Assembly (NCBI RefSeq): GCF_004011695.2
Contig: NC_082406.1
Span: forward strand, 1,116,001-1,180,000
Source of the DNA: Ascochyta rabiei
Taxonomy: Eukaryota > Ascomycota > Dothideomycetes > Pleosporales > Didymellaceae
DNA length: 64,000 nucleotides
Direction of reading: 5' to 3'
Made by a program: the position numbers and the translations under genes. Positions 23,757 through 34,758 of the stretch are shown here, piece by piece. The notes beneath the pieces are model-generated. The model searched no databases. It was given only the letters and a program-made list of their open reading frames with translations, and had not been told where the DNA came from. How positions within the stretch are numbered: position 1 is the first letter of the stretch; the number at the start of each line of letters is the position of its first letter.

Positions 23757-25620
23757 ACGTACCCCACAGGCGAGCCGCTCAACAGGCGAGCCGCTCACTT
23801 TTGCCAAGCCCCCACCAAACTCCACCCTATTATGGCCCAAAACAACCTAGTTTAGTGCTGTAAAGTGCAGTATGGCCTGTAATACTATTTAGAAACTACT
23901 TCTACCTCTTTCTAACACGTTCGCGCGTTGTGTCCTGTCTGATTGCACTGTCCACAGCGTCTTTAGGAGGGCTCACCTCCTTTAGCGCGCACCTGCTTCT
24001 TTGCCTTCTTCCTATTACTATACGCCCCAAACTCCTTTAGAGTTATTAATTACAGGCTATCCTTAACTGTTAGGGTCCCTTCTGCCTAAACTTGCTTTCT
24101 TTTATGTAATTTTTGTTGTGTGGCTGCCTTATTAGCAGCTTAAAGCTAAGTAATCTCCTGTTACGCCAACACTAGCTTATACGCAATTATTACTGCCCCT
24201 TTTGCTACCTTCTTAAACGCCTTAACTATAGAGGTAGGCGAACTATCTATATGCCTCTAAATCCTTGTCTTCACAAGCATTGATTGCGACCTAAGTTTAA
24301 GGGTGTTGCTTGGGGTTTGCGACTGCCAGAGCTTGTTATTAACAGGTAGTAGTGGTGATAGAGTGCGCAACTTCACATTAAGGGCCATTATAACCTGGTC
24401 TGGGTCAAATAGGACTAATCTAGCACCTCAGAACCCTCTCTAGATGCTCTTAGAAGTAATTGCAGCATTGTAGGCGCGTATAAAGCATGGCAGGAACTCT
24501 GTCTTTATAATATAGTTAATCTAGTTACGTATAAGTATTTTAGCTTAGCGCCTATACGCCTTCTTTAAAGCAGTAAAACAACCTACATTAAGGGGCTGTG
24601 TAAGGTGTGATAAGTAAGGAGGCAAATAGAGAGTAATAATCTTGTTATCCTTGCAGTATTGCTGGAATTTAAGAGAGTTATGGCTCTTATAACTATTAAT
24701 AATAAGCAAATAGTAGGTTCTAATAGTACGCTCCTTTGTATGCCTGTTAAAGTGCTTCAACTAGTCAAGACCAAGCTTGTTGGTAGTCCAGCCGTTATTA
24801 GAGACTCTAATAACCCAGTCGTAAGGCAGATCCTCTTCTTTGTACCAGGCAGAGAGGTAGTAGTAGGCTTTGAAGATAAGGAAGGCTGGAATAGCCTATC
24901 CTTTGGCATTAATGCTTACTATAGCTGTAGCCTACTCTCAGTTGCCTGGCTGGATAGCCTTTAGCCGACCCTGTCGTTCTAAAGCTGTAACAACTGCTCC
25001 TAAGGAGATCTAGCCTATTATAAAGCCTGTCTTGTTAAAGTTGTATATGTCTTTATCCTAGATGCTATACTTAGCTTTAATATTAGCTACTAGGCTAAAC
25101 CAGCCCTATAGAACCTCAGAATCCTTACAGAGGGCTCTCTTGTAGTCGTACTTGCAATTAAACTTAACTTTAAGCTCTAGGTGTTGCTTAACAAACGTAC
25201 TAGGCCAGTTTACGCTAATAGGGCCTAGATTGCGCTTAGCGCGCAAAGAATTGGCCATAGTAGCTACATCTAAGAGCTAAGAGGAAAATCCTTACGCATC
25301 TAGCTTAAGAACATGCTTAATAATTACCTCCTCCTTATTGTTGTCTAGCTTCTGTAAGTTAGCTATAGAATCTGCGCGTAAAGGTTGTCCTGTGTGTTAG
25401 TTGCTTAGTGTCTTTTAAGGGACCCTGTAGATAGCTGCAGCGCGTTGCTAAGAGAGATTTGCGTCTTGTTTAAGAGCCTGGAGCGCAAGCTGTATCTGAG
25501 CTTCCTTTAACGCGTCTAAATGGTGTTGTTAAGAAGACATTGGTGTAGGAGGAGAAGTTTGGTGGGGGCTTGGCAAAAGTGAGCGGCTCGCCCGTTGAGC
25601 GGCTCGCCCGTGGGGTACGT
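23757..25620 (-). mobile_element. pogo/Fot1 element, copy ii
   Basis: A 1,864-bp element inserted at TA (23755-23756 and 25621-25622) in the LINE 3' UTR. The inverted repeats are about 65 bp, starting ACGTACCCCAC, and each contains two direct copies of GGCGAGCCGCTCA. RIP is lighter than in copy i, and the transposase can be followed for most of its length on the minus strand. Confidence 0.92.
23900..25540 (-). pseudogene. Fot1/pogo-like transposase relic
   Basis: The start is the ATG at 25538-25540 (Met-Ser-Ser-stop-Gln-His-His). A helix-turn-helix block of the CENP-B/pogo type lies near 25430-25500 (Ala-Ala-Ile-Tyr-Arg-Val-Pro). The DDE region at 24545-24760 reads Leu-Leu-Ile-Ile-Asn-Ser-Tyr, so the catalytic Asp of the usual Leu-Asp-Gly/Ser block has become Asn, followed by Tyr-Cys-Lys-Asp-Asn-Lys-Ile and Leu-(Gln)-Pro-Leu-Asn-Val-Gly. 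An intact C-terminal CCHC knuckle, Cys-Gly-Gln-Cys-x4-His-x4-Cys, lies near 23921-23965. The enzyme would cut and paste DNA at TA sites; stops and the Asn change make it inactive. Confidence 0.85.
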
Positions 25621-25622
25621 TA

Positions 25623-25734
25623 TCTCCTTTTACAATCGCGCTCCTTAAATTACTAGAGTAGCTTAACTGCTCTCGTCTTATATAGTCTTGGACTCACACA
25701 GGACGTTAAACTTATAAATTAAATCAAATCAAAT
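25623..25734 (+). mobile_element. Full LINE 3' UTR and AAATC tail
   Basis: Continues the LINE after pogo copy ii, matches LINE A at 1262-1340, and ends in aaatcaaatcaaatc, a short-repeat tail in place of poly(A). The target duplication follows directly. Confidence 0.85.
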
Positions 25735-25748
25735 CAAGATTACGTAAA
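25735..25748. repeat. Right target duplication of full LINE
   Basis: CAAGATTACGTAAA, an exact copy of 3672-3685. It marks the boundary between the transposon block and the unmutated gene island. Nothing is seen in 25749-25846 except probable 3' UTR of the neighbouring gene. Confidence 0.85.
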
Positions 25749-25846
25749 TCAGTATTTCACTATTGGCCTTAGAGTACTGTATTCTATGCTATACCCAGCC
25801 AAGACAAAACATGACGTTCTTCCAGAAGTATTGATAGACGAAGAAC

Positions 25847-27762
25847 TCACAAACAAGTTGCCGGATGTGCTTTGTCTTCAAACGGCCAAGCTTGGATCCA
25901 TTGACTTCTCTCCTCTTCGGTTTTTGCATAGCGATTGAGAAAGTCCTCGCGACATCGGGCCAACCGTTCCTTGTACACGGAGTAGTTGTCATGATTGACC
26001 CAACCATCCCATCCCTGGTATGCACCAATCTCGGTCAGAATCTCATGCATTAGCTCAACACCCTGGCTCCAACTTGTCTCGAGACATTGCTGCTGGGTCC
26101 TATCCTTAGAATTGAAGGAAAGAGGGCACGGTATAGAAGACCCAACACACGTGGTCCACTCGTCTTGAAGTCGGATGAGCATTCCCTGGAGGACTGGCTC
26201 TCCATCACTGAAGATTGAGCTTGCCAGTCCAGTAATTTGACCGTGTAGGGTTTCTCGAAAGTGCAACGCATGAGCAATCTCTGGACATTGCCTGAGCATT
26301 AGTATCTCATAAAGCTTATAGAGAGATTGAGCAGCTCGAAGGTTCTTAGCTTGATGTTGTGCCTCCTCACTCATGTCATCAAAGCCATCGGGTAGTGTTA
26401 TGGGCTTCAAGCCTTCTGGTATTGGCCCATCGAACTCGATGAGCGAAGGGTGGCGTGCTTGGAGGAAGAGCGGGGAAATGTTAACCGCTTGCCAGTCGAT
26501 GATATTAAGGATTTTTGTCGGCTGGGAAGGGTCAACGAAGATGTTGTCACCATGCAGATCAGAGTGCCATAAAGTAGGCTTTGATAGGTTGACATCTTTG
26601 GGCAGAATATGGGTTGCGACTTTCAGATAATCCTGGAGGACTGCGATCTTCAGCGCTCTGGTTGGATGGTATTGGTTGGGGCCGCTGAATAACCCTTGCT
26701 GGGCAGGATACGACGAGAACTTATCAATGCACGCTAGCTCTCGGGCGGCGCGAGAATGGATAAATTCGCCAAGTGAAGGCCCTGTTATCTAATCAGCTTG
26801 AGATGAACATGACAGCAGAGGTAAGGGAACTTACACGGCCCTCGATTTACTTCGACGGAGTCTCTTCCTTGATCAAAGAAGGCTCTGTTAGTTGTTGGGC
26901 CAACTACAAAGGCTTCTCCGTTGTCTGTCGAGTTGACTGAGTCAAGGTGTTGACTTGGGCTCGGGGTAGGTAGATCCTTCGCATAATACAAGCTCCCGTA
27001 CATGGGGAAATTGGCAGACACAAAGGCTTTCTCGTACCCGACTAAGGCCCTGACAACCTCAAGTCTCTCCTCCCAAGATACTTCATGCCATATCTTGCCC
27101 AACTCCACCCCTCCACTGCGCTCCATCAAGATGTACTCTGCTTTGACGGGATTGTCGGTCGAGGAGCTCCAGCCATATACCCGGGGCGCTGGGATATTAA
27201 GGACGTTTCGCACCTGCGACGTAACTAATTGTCAGCAGTTATCAGTTGTAATGGGTCAGGGAGCCTGTACGTAGTCCATAGTGGCGGCTTCGCTGGCTGT
27301 CGTTAAGTGCGGCCGTCCAGCATTCGGGTTCGGTAGTTTGGCAATTAATTCTCGGCCATCGTCCATGGTAATCAGGAAGACCTTGCTGAAGTTTCCTTCA
27401 GGCAGTTTTTCAACCTTAACGCAAGAGCGAGCTCCGATTGCTTGCGCTGAGACTTGGAGGAGTCCTGACAGGTCGAACTTAACGTAACGTCGAGCAAGCT
27501 GATACTTCTCATTCCAGAGCCACCGACCCGAGGTATAATTGTAAAACTGCTCCACATCGCAGTCTCGAGAGATGTCGACGTCGTGGGAAGTCATAGTGTA
27601 CTGCCTGGAATGCGGTAGTGAGGACGAAGTTGGTTGAGCTAACGTCGCGAACTGAGAATAATTAAAGAGCTGTCGGCGAAACCAACTAATTGATAAGGAT
27701 TTTAGAATCGCATTCGAGGTAGACGCTCGATAAACAGTAGCTGAGGCAGCAAGGAGTGCCAT
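25847..27762 (-). CDS. AIM9-like phosphotransferase (APH/kinase fold), mitochondrial
   Basis: Three exons: 27762-27271, 27213-26835 and 26781-25847, giving 601 residues. Intron 1 (27270-27214, GTACAG...CGCAG) and intron 2 (26834-26782, GTAAGT...CTGAT...ACAG) restore the frame exactly; the second join makes Gly-Pro-Trp-Pro, a family hallmark. Domains: Arg/Ser-rich acid-free presequence (about 1-56), Phe-Tyr-Asn-Tyr-Thr-Ser-Gly-Arg-Trp (about 73-81), an ATP-loop block Gly-Asn-Phe-Ser-Lys-Val-Phe with Ile-Ala-Lys (about 123-142), the catalytic His-Ser-Asp-Leu-His-Gly-Asp-Asn (Asp about 365) and Ile-Ile-Asp-Trp (about 386). All key residues are present. Yeast AIM9 is a mitochondrial protein whose loss affects mitochondrial inheritance; the substrate of this family is unknown. 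The longer in-frame start at 27900 lies inside a transposon repeat, so the ATG at 27762 is preferred; a shorter start at 27594 would drop the presequence. No RIP is visible. Confidence 0.9.
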
Positions 27763-27862
27763 ACTGAATGCGATCGAGGCAGAGAAACACTTCGCGTCGC
27801 GAGATAATGTCGAGCTGTGCTGGCGCGCGCGTAGGCGCGCTATTTGACGATCAATGCCACTA

Positions 27863-29991
27863 CCGTGTCCGTGCGCGCAACGACCGGAGTCGCGCAACAA
27901 CCGAAAACCACCTTAACGCTCAAAATTAGATAAGGCTATAGAGCCACCCACAACAGCTATTATTTTATGATTCTGTAGTGTAGTACTAATTAATTACTTG
28001 CAAAAAAGATGTACTATTTAAATTTGGCTGGTAACTTAACGTTGCGGCCACGTGATGTGGTTTTGAGTAGGGGAGCTAGGGACGGCGATAGGGGACTACG
28101 ACCACCAACATCATCCCTAGGACCACGTTTTTAACGCTTTTTTAGCTAGGTTGCTTATAAAGCTGTCCTTTTACCCTTTTAAGGTAATTATATAGCTTTT
28201 ACAGTATTAAGCTCTTGTTATTAATGCTGCTTTTTAGCTTTCTGTTTAGCCTTCTAATTTGCTGTATTAGCCTTCTCCTTCTTACGCACCACCTTAGCTG
28301 CCTCTTACGCTACACGCCTCTCCTCCTTCTCCTTCTCCTTAACTAGCTTCTTAGCAGCTGCTACTTCCTTACTAGTAGCTTTTCTAAGCCTCTCCTCCTT
28401 CTCCTTATATTATCTAACTTGCTTACAGAAGCGTGCTTTATTAACCTTTCTAGGTAACTAGAACACTGCACTACTATAGTACTTCTGCTGTTACTGCAAG
28501 TCTAAGGTTTTGCTCTTCTTTTTATGCTTCTTCTGCGTCTTTAGAGTCTTTTTAAGGCTATCTATCTTATACTAGAGGAGTAAGGTTTTAACTAAGATAT
28601 AGTAGATTAATTGTCTTATCTTTTTAATGTTACTCTTACTCTAGTTTTTAACCACACGCTGCAACAACGTCTCTATTTTAAGCTAATCCTTATTGCTATA
28701 AACAGATAATAAGGACCTATCTAAATATAAGCTCTCTAGTGTTTTAACAAAGTAGTAGAGGATAATGTTAGGATTAAGTAGATAGATACCTGTTGCCTTA
28801 AAGGACTTAAGTATTAGCTTTTTAGTAAAGCTACACATCTACGCTAGCTAGAATAGGTAGAAGAAGTCTACTCTAGTAATAGGTGCGTTTTTTTAAGCCT
28901 TATAGATGTATGTTATAACTACTTTTAAGTACGCTGTTAATAGAGGCTTAAACAGCACTATATTAAGCAGCTAGAGCGTTTAGGTTAAGTAAGGGGGAAG
29001 GATAGCTAGGAGGATCTTGTAGTTATTATAGTACTTAATAAAGTCTATTATTACGTAGGATATATAGCTATCTAGTATTAAAAGCCTCTACTTTCTTTGT
29101 GCTTTCTCCTTAGTGTAGCAATTAAACACCTGCTTAAGCTAGGTAAGGCCTATATCCCTATTTGTCTACCCTAAGAAAGATAATGTAACTATTATAGAGT
29201 GTTTTCCTAGCTTAATTTTAGCTACCTAGTCTAATTTAATACTAGCATTAGCTAACTTATAGATAATGCCTAGTAGTAGTACTATTCTATTACTACACAC
29301 ACACGCTATAAGCGTCTACTAAGCTTAGTTACTATCCTAGATAGATGCTTTAATCTCTCCCTTTATCTACATACGCTTGCTAAACACATGTTTTATCCTG
29401 CCTATAATACTAATTATAAAGCCCTTCTTATCTATATTATATATATAGCAACCCTTAATAGAGTATTTAGAGATTTTATGCTATAGCAGGTTAAAGTAGA
29501 GCATATATTTATTATAGGAATTAGTATTATAATATAGTTAATCTATCCTAGTAGAGTAACACAAGATAAGATAGATAGAGTACTTATTAATAAAGTAGGT
29601 AACCTAGCTCTTACTAACTGGATTTTAAGCTACTAGCAACGTAAAATTCTGGATTATCTCTCTAGTAGGTGGTAAGTAACAAGTACTAAGTAACTCTATG
29701 TACTTTATAAGCTCTATCTCCTGTTATAGCGTTAAACGTTGCTAGTTAATATCCTTAGTCTCCTAGGAGTCCTAAACGTGCTTATGTCTCTAAGCTAGAG
29801 TTACGTAGTTAACGCTAAACCTAGTAGTAAAATGCTGATATATAAGTTTTTCGCCTAGTTTTAAGACATTAATTACTGTAAGCGCTTTGTTAATAGCTGC
29901 TATAGTTGTTAGGTTACAATGCGTTAAAGTATAGTGTAGTTGTGATGATTCGGTTGTTGCGCGACTCCGGTCGTTGCGCGCACGGACACGG
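27863..29991 (-). mobile_element. pogo-like element C with 43-bp perfect inverted repeats
   Basis: A 2,129-bp element at TA (27861-27862 and 29992-29993), between the two island genes. The 43-bp ends starting CCGTGTCCGTGCGCGCAACG are identical and unmutated, while the centre (about 28130-29900) is strongly RIP-like. The minus strand carries a DDE transposase relic: Leu-Leu-Ile-Leu-Asp-Ser-Tyr near 29085 then Leu-Pro-Pro-Tyr-Leu. Its tail near 28250-28400 is rich in Lys-Glu-Lys-Glu and lacks the CCHC knuckle of copies i-iii, so it belongs to another pogo subfamily. Confidence 0.88.
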
Positions 29992-30316
29992 TAGGCGCCT
30001 TGGCTGAACGTCACCCGCTGCCACGCGCCGACCAAGAAAGAGCCCGATCAGCGAATAGTAACAGAAACACCAAACGATACATAAATAGACTGCGCGTATG
30101 TTCATATAATCCCACAAATCAGTGGTATCCGCAGGGCGTGTCTGTTGCTGAGACGTTATCTGTTTCTATCAATGTTGCTTCGTACTAATGGACCACATCG
30201 AAGCTCCATAGGGTGAGATGAGGAGAGCCAGCTTCGCCACAATTTTAGCGCCGCAATGTATTACTGTCGCGTAGGCAGCTGGCGCTTCGATAAACGTATC
30301 ATCAGTGTTCGAAGCA

Positions 30317-30950
30317 ATGCCGAGATCAAGTTTCCTGACGGCAACACTGGCGATGAAAGCGGCACAGGCGTCCTGGAGTAATCTCCCGGTTCAGAAACTC
30401 GATAGAAAAGGTATAAGAGGAGCTCGATCCAGACAGAGTTGTAATCAAGTCAAAGACAAGAACAGTATACCAAGTATTGTACCTCCACCACCAAAGTTAA
30501 CCCCCTTGAGAAGTTCTATCTTGTATGCAAATCCGATGTTGAGTAAGCTATGTCTGACATATCAGAGCTATAGATACAATGTCCAACTCGGTCAAAAAGG
30601 CTATCCAGAAGCTATTCGACGATGCTGCGAAGAGCAAATCCGCAATGTCCCGCCTTCTCAATCCAAGTGCAGACGGTGCGGGAGGTCGTGTCTACCCCGC
30701 CAGGAACGCTAAAAACGACGCCAAGTATGGAGTCCGCGTTGACAAGGGGGAAGCGGTCCACGGACAACCAAACAAACTCCGACTCCATCTGCAGATCAAC
30801 TCCAATGCAGAGAGCAAGACCCTCCGAGATCTAGCGAAAAAAGATCCTCATCGTGTTGTTTCCACTGCCGATGTCGACACTCAGCAAGGTGCTACAAAGG
30901 AGGGTCTAGAAGATCTAGAAGCACAGTTCAAGAATAATCTCAGGGTTTGA
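30317..30950 (+). CDS. Small protein of unknown function
   Basis: The secure part is the uninterrupted frame 30579-30950 (123 residues), with Ala at -3 of its ATG and C-ending codon use unlike the RIP-mutated surroundings. It is charged and soluble-looking: Lys/Asp-rich start, an Arg-Leu-Leu-Asn-Pro block, a helical Lys-Thr-Leu-Arg-Asp-Leu stretch and a Glu/Asp-rich end. No family is recognised. An alternative two-exon model starts at 30317 and removes a 43-nt intron, 30523-30565 (GTATGC...CTGAC...ATCAG); it is in frame and gives 196 residues with an acid-poor, Arg/Ser-rich start that could be an organelle presequence. The intron is short for a fungus, so the start remains open. The gene is divergent from the AIM9-like gene. 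Confidence 0.55.
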
Positions 30951-31290
30951 ATCTCTACAATCAACACGCTATCTCTATTTTAACCCTATTTCCAAAATTG
31001 TACGAAATGGGGCCTTACTCAGAACAGTTTAGCAATTAAATGGAAAGAATTTTGCTTGGTATAGCATTCTATGAACTATTTCTTAAAAAGGCCGTGCAAA
31101 CTCTTCTAGGAAAAAAAAAGGCACATATGTACATTAACAATGTCTCCCTAACAGACTTCAGCAACGGGGCTCGCACAAATCACAGCAGTGTTGGGAATGC
31201 AGACGATCACTACTGAGCTTTAGCTATAGTATTTATTACGTGATATGTGCAAGCAAAACGAACAGGGTGATTCTTCTTATCTTATAAATT
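30951..31290. other. Unmutated intergenic sequence
   Basis: Downstream of the small gene. It keeps CpA and TpG dinucleotides, so it belongs to the gene island. It has an A-run near 31111 and no gene-like frame. RIP-type sequence begins at about 31290-31330. Confidence 0.5.
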
Positions 31291-32642
31291 AGACACTCTC
31301 CAGAGCTTACGTAACCCTGTCTAACTAACAAATTCAGGCTAGATTACCTAATTAAACTTTCTAGCAGTATCTTAAAACGTCTTAGACTATCTAGAACTAT
31401 ATAAACTAATTAGAGGTAAATAGAGTAAAGCTCTATAGAGCGTCTAAAGGAAAATAGAACCTTATTTAGTATAAATCTAATTTGGCTTTACAGAACAAGG
31501 CATCCTACCTTTAATAGAGTACTTTTACACCTTTACTATATCTAAAACTATTATTTTACTACTGTTTAAAAGTACTTATTTAACAATGTTATATAAAAAA
31601 CTCATTACTACTACTATTATTAGGGTGCTTATTAGTGTGTTGCCTATTTGCCCTATCTACCCATCTCTCTAACCTTCTAACTAACAACCTCTTATTACTC
31701 TCTTAAAGTAACGTAGCCCTGTTACTATCTTTAGAACACTTGCTGTTATAATACAAACTTGCTTTATTAAGCCTACTTTCTAATGCGCCTATTATCTACT
31801 TCTCTTTACTCTCCTAGCGTTGCTGTATACCTACTTTTAACCCTAATCTTTAGACACCTATTATACAGACTAGGTACAAAAAAAGTTATATTCTTAGTAC
31901 AGGACGTAAGCTATAACAGGCAACTAATAATATGTTAAATAAGGGTCTGTTAACTGCAGGTCTATTAACTATAGAACTGTTAACTTAAGGCTTAATATTG
32001 TAAGGACTATACCTTATATCCAAGCGGAATTTAAATCTTATAGTTTAGACCCTCTAAAAGACTAGGTAGTTGTTTAAAGAGTTTATTTACGCGTTAGTTA
32101 GTATATAAATGCATAATTAGAGCATAATAGTGTATTACTAGCAGTATAGCTAGTTAGACTAATAGCAAAGAGTTATAAAGACAGCTATAGATAACCTTAT
32201 AGGGTATTAGCTCTAGTAAGAGAAGCATTCTGTTAAGAAGTACATAGTAGAGCTAGATAGCCTTGTTATGTATAAGCTGTCTAGGAGGTTTACGTTTAAT
32301 ATAATACTTAAAACTCTAAACTATTAAAAAGTTGTTTAAGTAATCTACTATTACGCGCTACACTAGTACAGGCTTCTTAAGAAGCTTTATACTAACTGTT
32401 AAGCTAGTTAACTATTCTATCTAAAGACTAAGAAGGAGAAACTAAACTAGTTAATTCTTATGTTAACCGGTATAGTTTTTTTATGCTAGGTAGAAGAAGA
32501 GGTTAAACACTATATATTTCTGTATTAATCTAAACCTTTAAAAATTATCTATTAGCTAACATGTTATTACAACGTTATTTAGCTTAGGATATTACTAATT
32601 ATATAAATCTAGTCTATAAATTATAAGTATACTTATAAGATA
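31291..32642 (+). other. Unidentified RIP-mutated relic
   Basis: TpA-rich sequence. From about 32040 to 32600 a plus-strand frame with TAG/TAA as Gln/Trp stays open for roughly 180 codons (Phe-Lys-Glu-Phe-Ile-Tyr-Ala-Leu-Val... then Lys-Lys-Tyr-Ile-Val-Glu-Leu-Asp), which suggests a former transposon protein. It matches no family that I can name. The element is cut at its right edge by pogo copy iii. Confidence 0.4.
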
Positions 32643-34506
32643 ACGTACCCCACAGGCGAGCCGCTCAACGGGCGAGCCGCTCACTTTTGCCAAGCCCCCA
32701 CCAAACTCCACCCTATTATGGCCCAAAACAACCTAGTTTAGTGCTGTAAAGTGCAGTATGGCCTGTAATACTATTTAGAAACTACTTCTACCTCTTTCTG
32801 ACACGTTCGCGCGTTGTGTCCTGTCTGATTGCACTGTCCACAGCGTCTTTAGGAGGGCTCACCTCCTTTAGCGCACACCTGCTTCTTTACCTTCTTCCTA
32901 TTACTACGCGCCCTAAACTCCTTTAGAGTTGTTAATTATAGGCTATCCTTAACTATTAGGGTCCCTTCTACCTAAACTTGCTTTCTTTTATGTAATTTTT
33001 GTTGTGTGGCTGCCTTATTAGCATCTTAAAGCTAAGTAATCTCCTATTGCGCCAACACTAGCTTATACGTAATTATTACTGCCCCTTTTGCTACCTTCTT
33101 AAACGCCTTAACTATAGAGGTAGGCGAACTATCTATATACCTCTAAATCCTTATCTTTATAAGCATTAATTACGACCTAAGTTTAAGGGTGTTGCTTGGG
33201 GTTTGCGACTGCCAGAGCTTGTTGTTAACAGGTAGTAGTAGTGATAGAGTGCGCAACTTCACATTAAGGGCCATTATAACCCGGTCTAGGTTAAATAGGA
33301 CTAATCTAGCACCTTAGAACCCTCCCTAGATGTTCTTAGAAGTAATTGCAGCATTGTAGGCGCGTATAAAGCATGGCAGGAACTCTGTCTTTATAATATA
33401 GTTAATCTAGTTATGTATAAGTATTTTAGTTTAGCGCCTATACGCCTTCTTTAAAGCAGTAAAACAACCTATATTAAGGGGCTGTGTAAGGTGTAATAAG
33501 TAAGAAGGCAAACAGAGAGCAATAATCTTGTTATCCTTACAGTATTGCTAGAATTTAAGAGAGTTGTGGCTCTTATAACTATTAATAATAAGCAAATAGT
33601 AGGTGCTAATAGTACGCTCCTTTGTATGCCTGTTAAAGTGCTTTAACCAGTTAAGACCAAGCTTGTTGGTAGTCTAGCCGTTATCAGAGACTCTAATAAC
33701 CCAGTTGTAAGGCAGATCCTCTTCTTTGTACCAGGCAGAGAGGTAGTAGTAGGCTTTAAAGATAAGGAAGGCCAGAATAGCCTATCCTTTGGCATTAATG
33801 CTTACTATAGCCGTAGCCCACTCTTAGTTGCCTGGCTAGATTGCCTTTAGCCGACCCTGTTGTTCTAAAGCTGTAACAACTGCTCCTAGGGAGATCTAGC
33901 CTATTATAAAGCCTGTCTTGTCAAACTTGTACGTGTCTTCATCCTAGATGCCATACTTAGCTTTAATGTTAGCTACCAGGCTAAACCAGCCCTGTAGAAC
34001 CTTAGAATCCTTACAGAGGGCTCTCTTGTAGTCGTACTTGTAATTAAACTTGACTTTAAGCTCTAGGTGTTGCTTAACAAACGTACTAGGCCAGTTTACG
34101 CTAATAGGGCCTAGATTACGCTTAGCGCGCAAAGAATTGGCTATAGTAGCTATATCTAAGAGCTAAGGGGAAAATCCTTACGCATCTAGCTTAAGAACAT
34201 GCTTAATAATTACCTCCTCCTTATTGTTGTCCAGCTTCTGTAAGTTAGCTATAGAATCTGCGCGTGAAGGTTGTCCTATGTGTTAGTTGCTTAGTGTCTT
34301 TTAAGGGACCCTGTAGATAGCTGCAGCGCGTCACTAAGAGAGATTTACGTCTTGTTTAAGAGCCTAGAGCGCAAGCTATATCTGAGTTTCCTTTAACGCG
34401 TCTAAATAGTGTTGTTAAGAAGACATTGGTGTAGGAGGAGAAGTTTGGTGGGGGCTTGGCAAAAGTGAGCGGCTTGCCCGTTAAGCGGCTTGCCTGTAGG
34501 GTACGT
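32643..34506 (-). mobile_element. pogo/Fot1 element, copy iii
   Basis: A 1,864-bp copy flanked by TA (32641-32642 and 34507-34508), the closest relative of copy ii, with the same 65-bp inverted repeats and the doubled GGCGAGCCGCTCA motif. A transposase relic lies on the minus strand with more stops than copy ii. 34509-34603 after it is AT-rich sequence with nothing recognisable. Confidence 0.92.
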
Positions 34507-34603
34507 TATATAGAGGTATATATAATCCTATTATATCTATAATACTCTATAACTATATATAACTGTCTACTACTATCTACTACCTTCTTTTATAGCTTAT
34601 AGC

Positions 34604-34758
34604 TGTTATAGACTAGCCTTAGAGTAGAATGCAATAAGGGTTAATATGGTATTGTATCTCTTATAGAGGTAACACGTTGCATGTCCTTCTAATATGTCTG
34701 TAGGGCACGTAATTGTCCTGTCTCGCTTAAGGCTTAGACAAGGTCTAAGCCTATAACA
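34604..34758 (-). repeat. X1 3' LTR (155 bp)
   Basis: Plus-strand ends TGTTATAGAC and CTATAACA. It contains a perfect 9-bp hairpin with a 3-base loop at 34731-34751 (GGCTTAGAC/GTCTAAGCC) just inside the element-5' edge. The same LTR recurs at 50874, 52804 and 63619. Confidence 0.92.

Noticed and set aside
24659..24964. Plus-strand 101-codon frame over pogo copy ii
   Set aside because: It is antisense to the clear DDE transposase relic on the minus strand.
27256..27900. AIM9-like start at 27900
   Set aside because: The first 13 or so codons lie in the inverted repeat of pogo element C; the ATG at 27762 begins a presequence-like stretch and needs no transposon sequence.
32040..32600. Starship captain (DUF3435 tyrosine recombinase)
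   Set aside because: No convincing recombinase Arg/His/Tyr motifs could be placed, and no Starship-like cargo or boundaries were seen.
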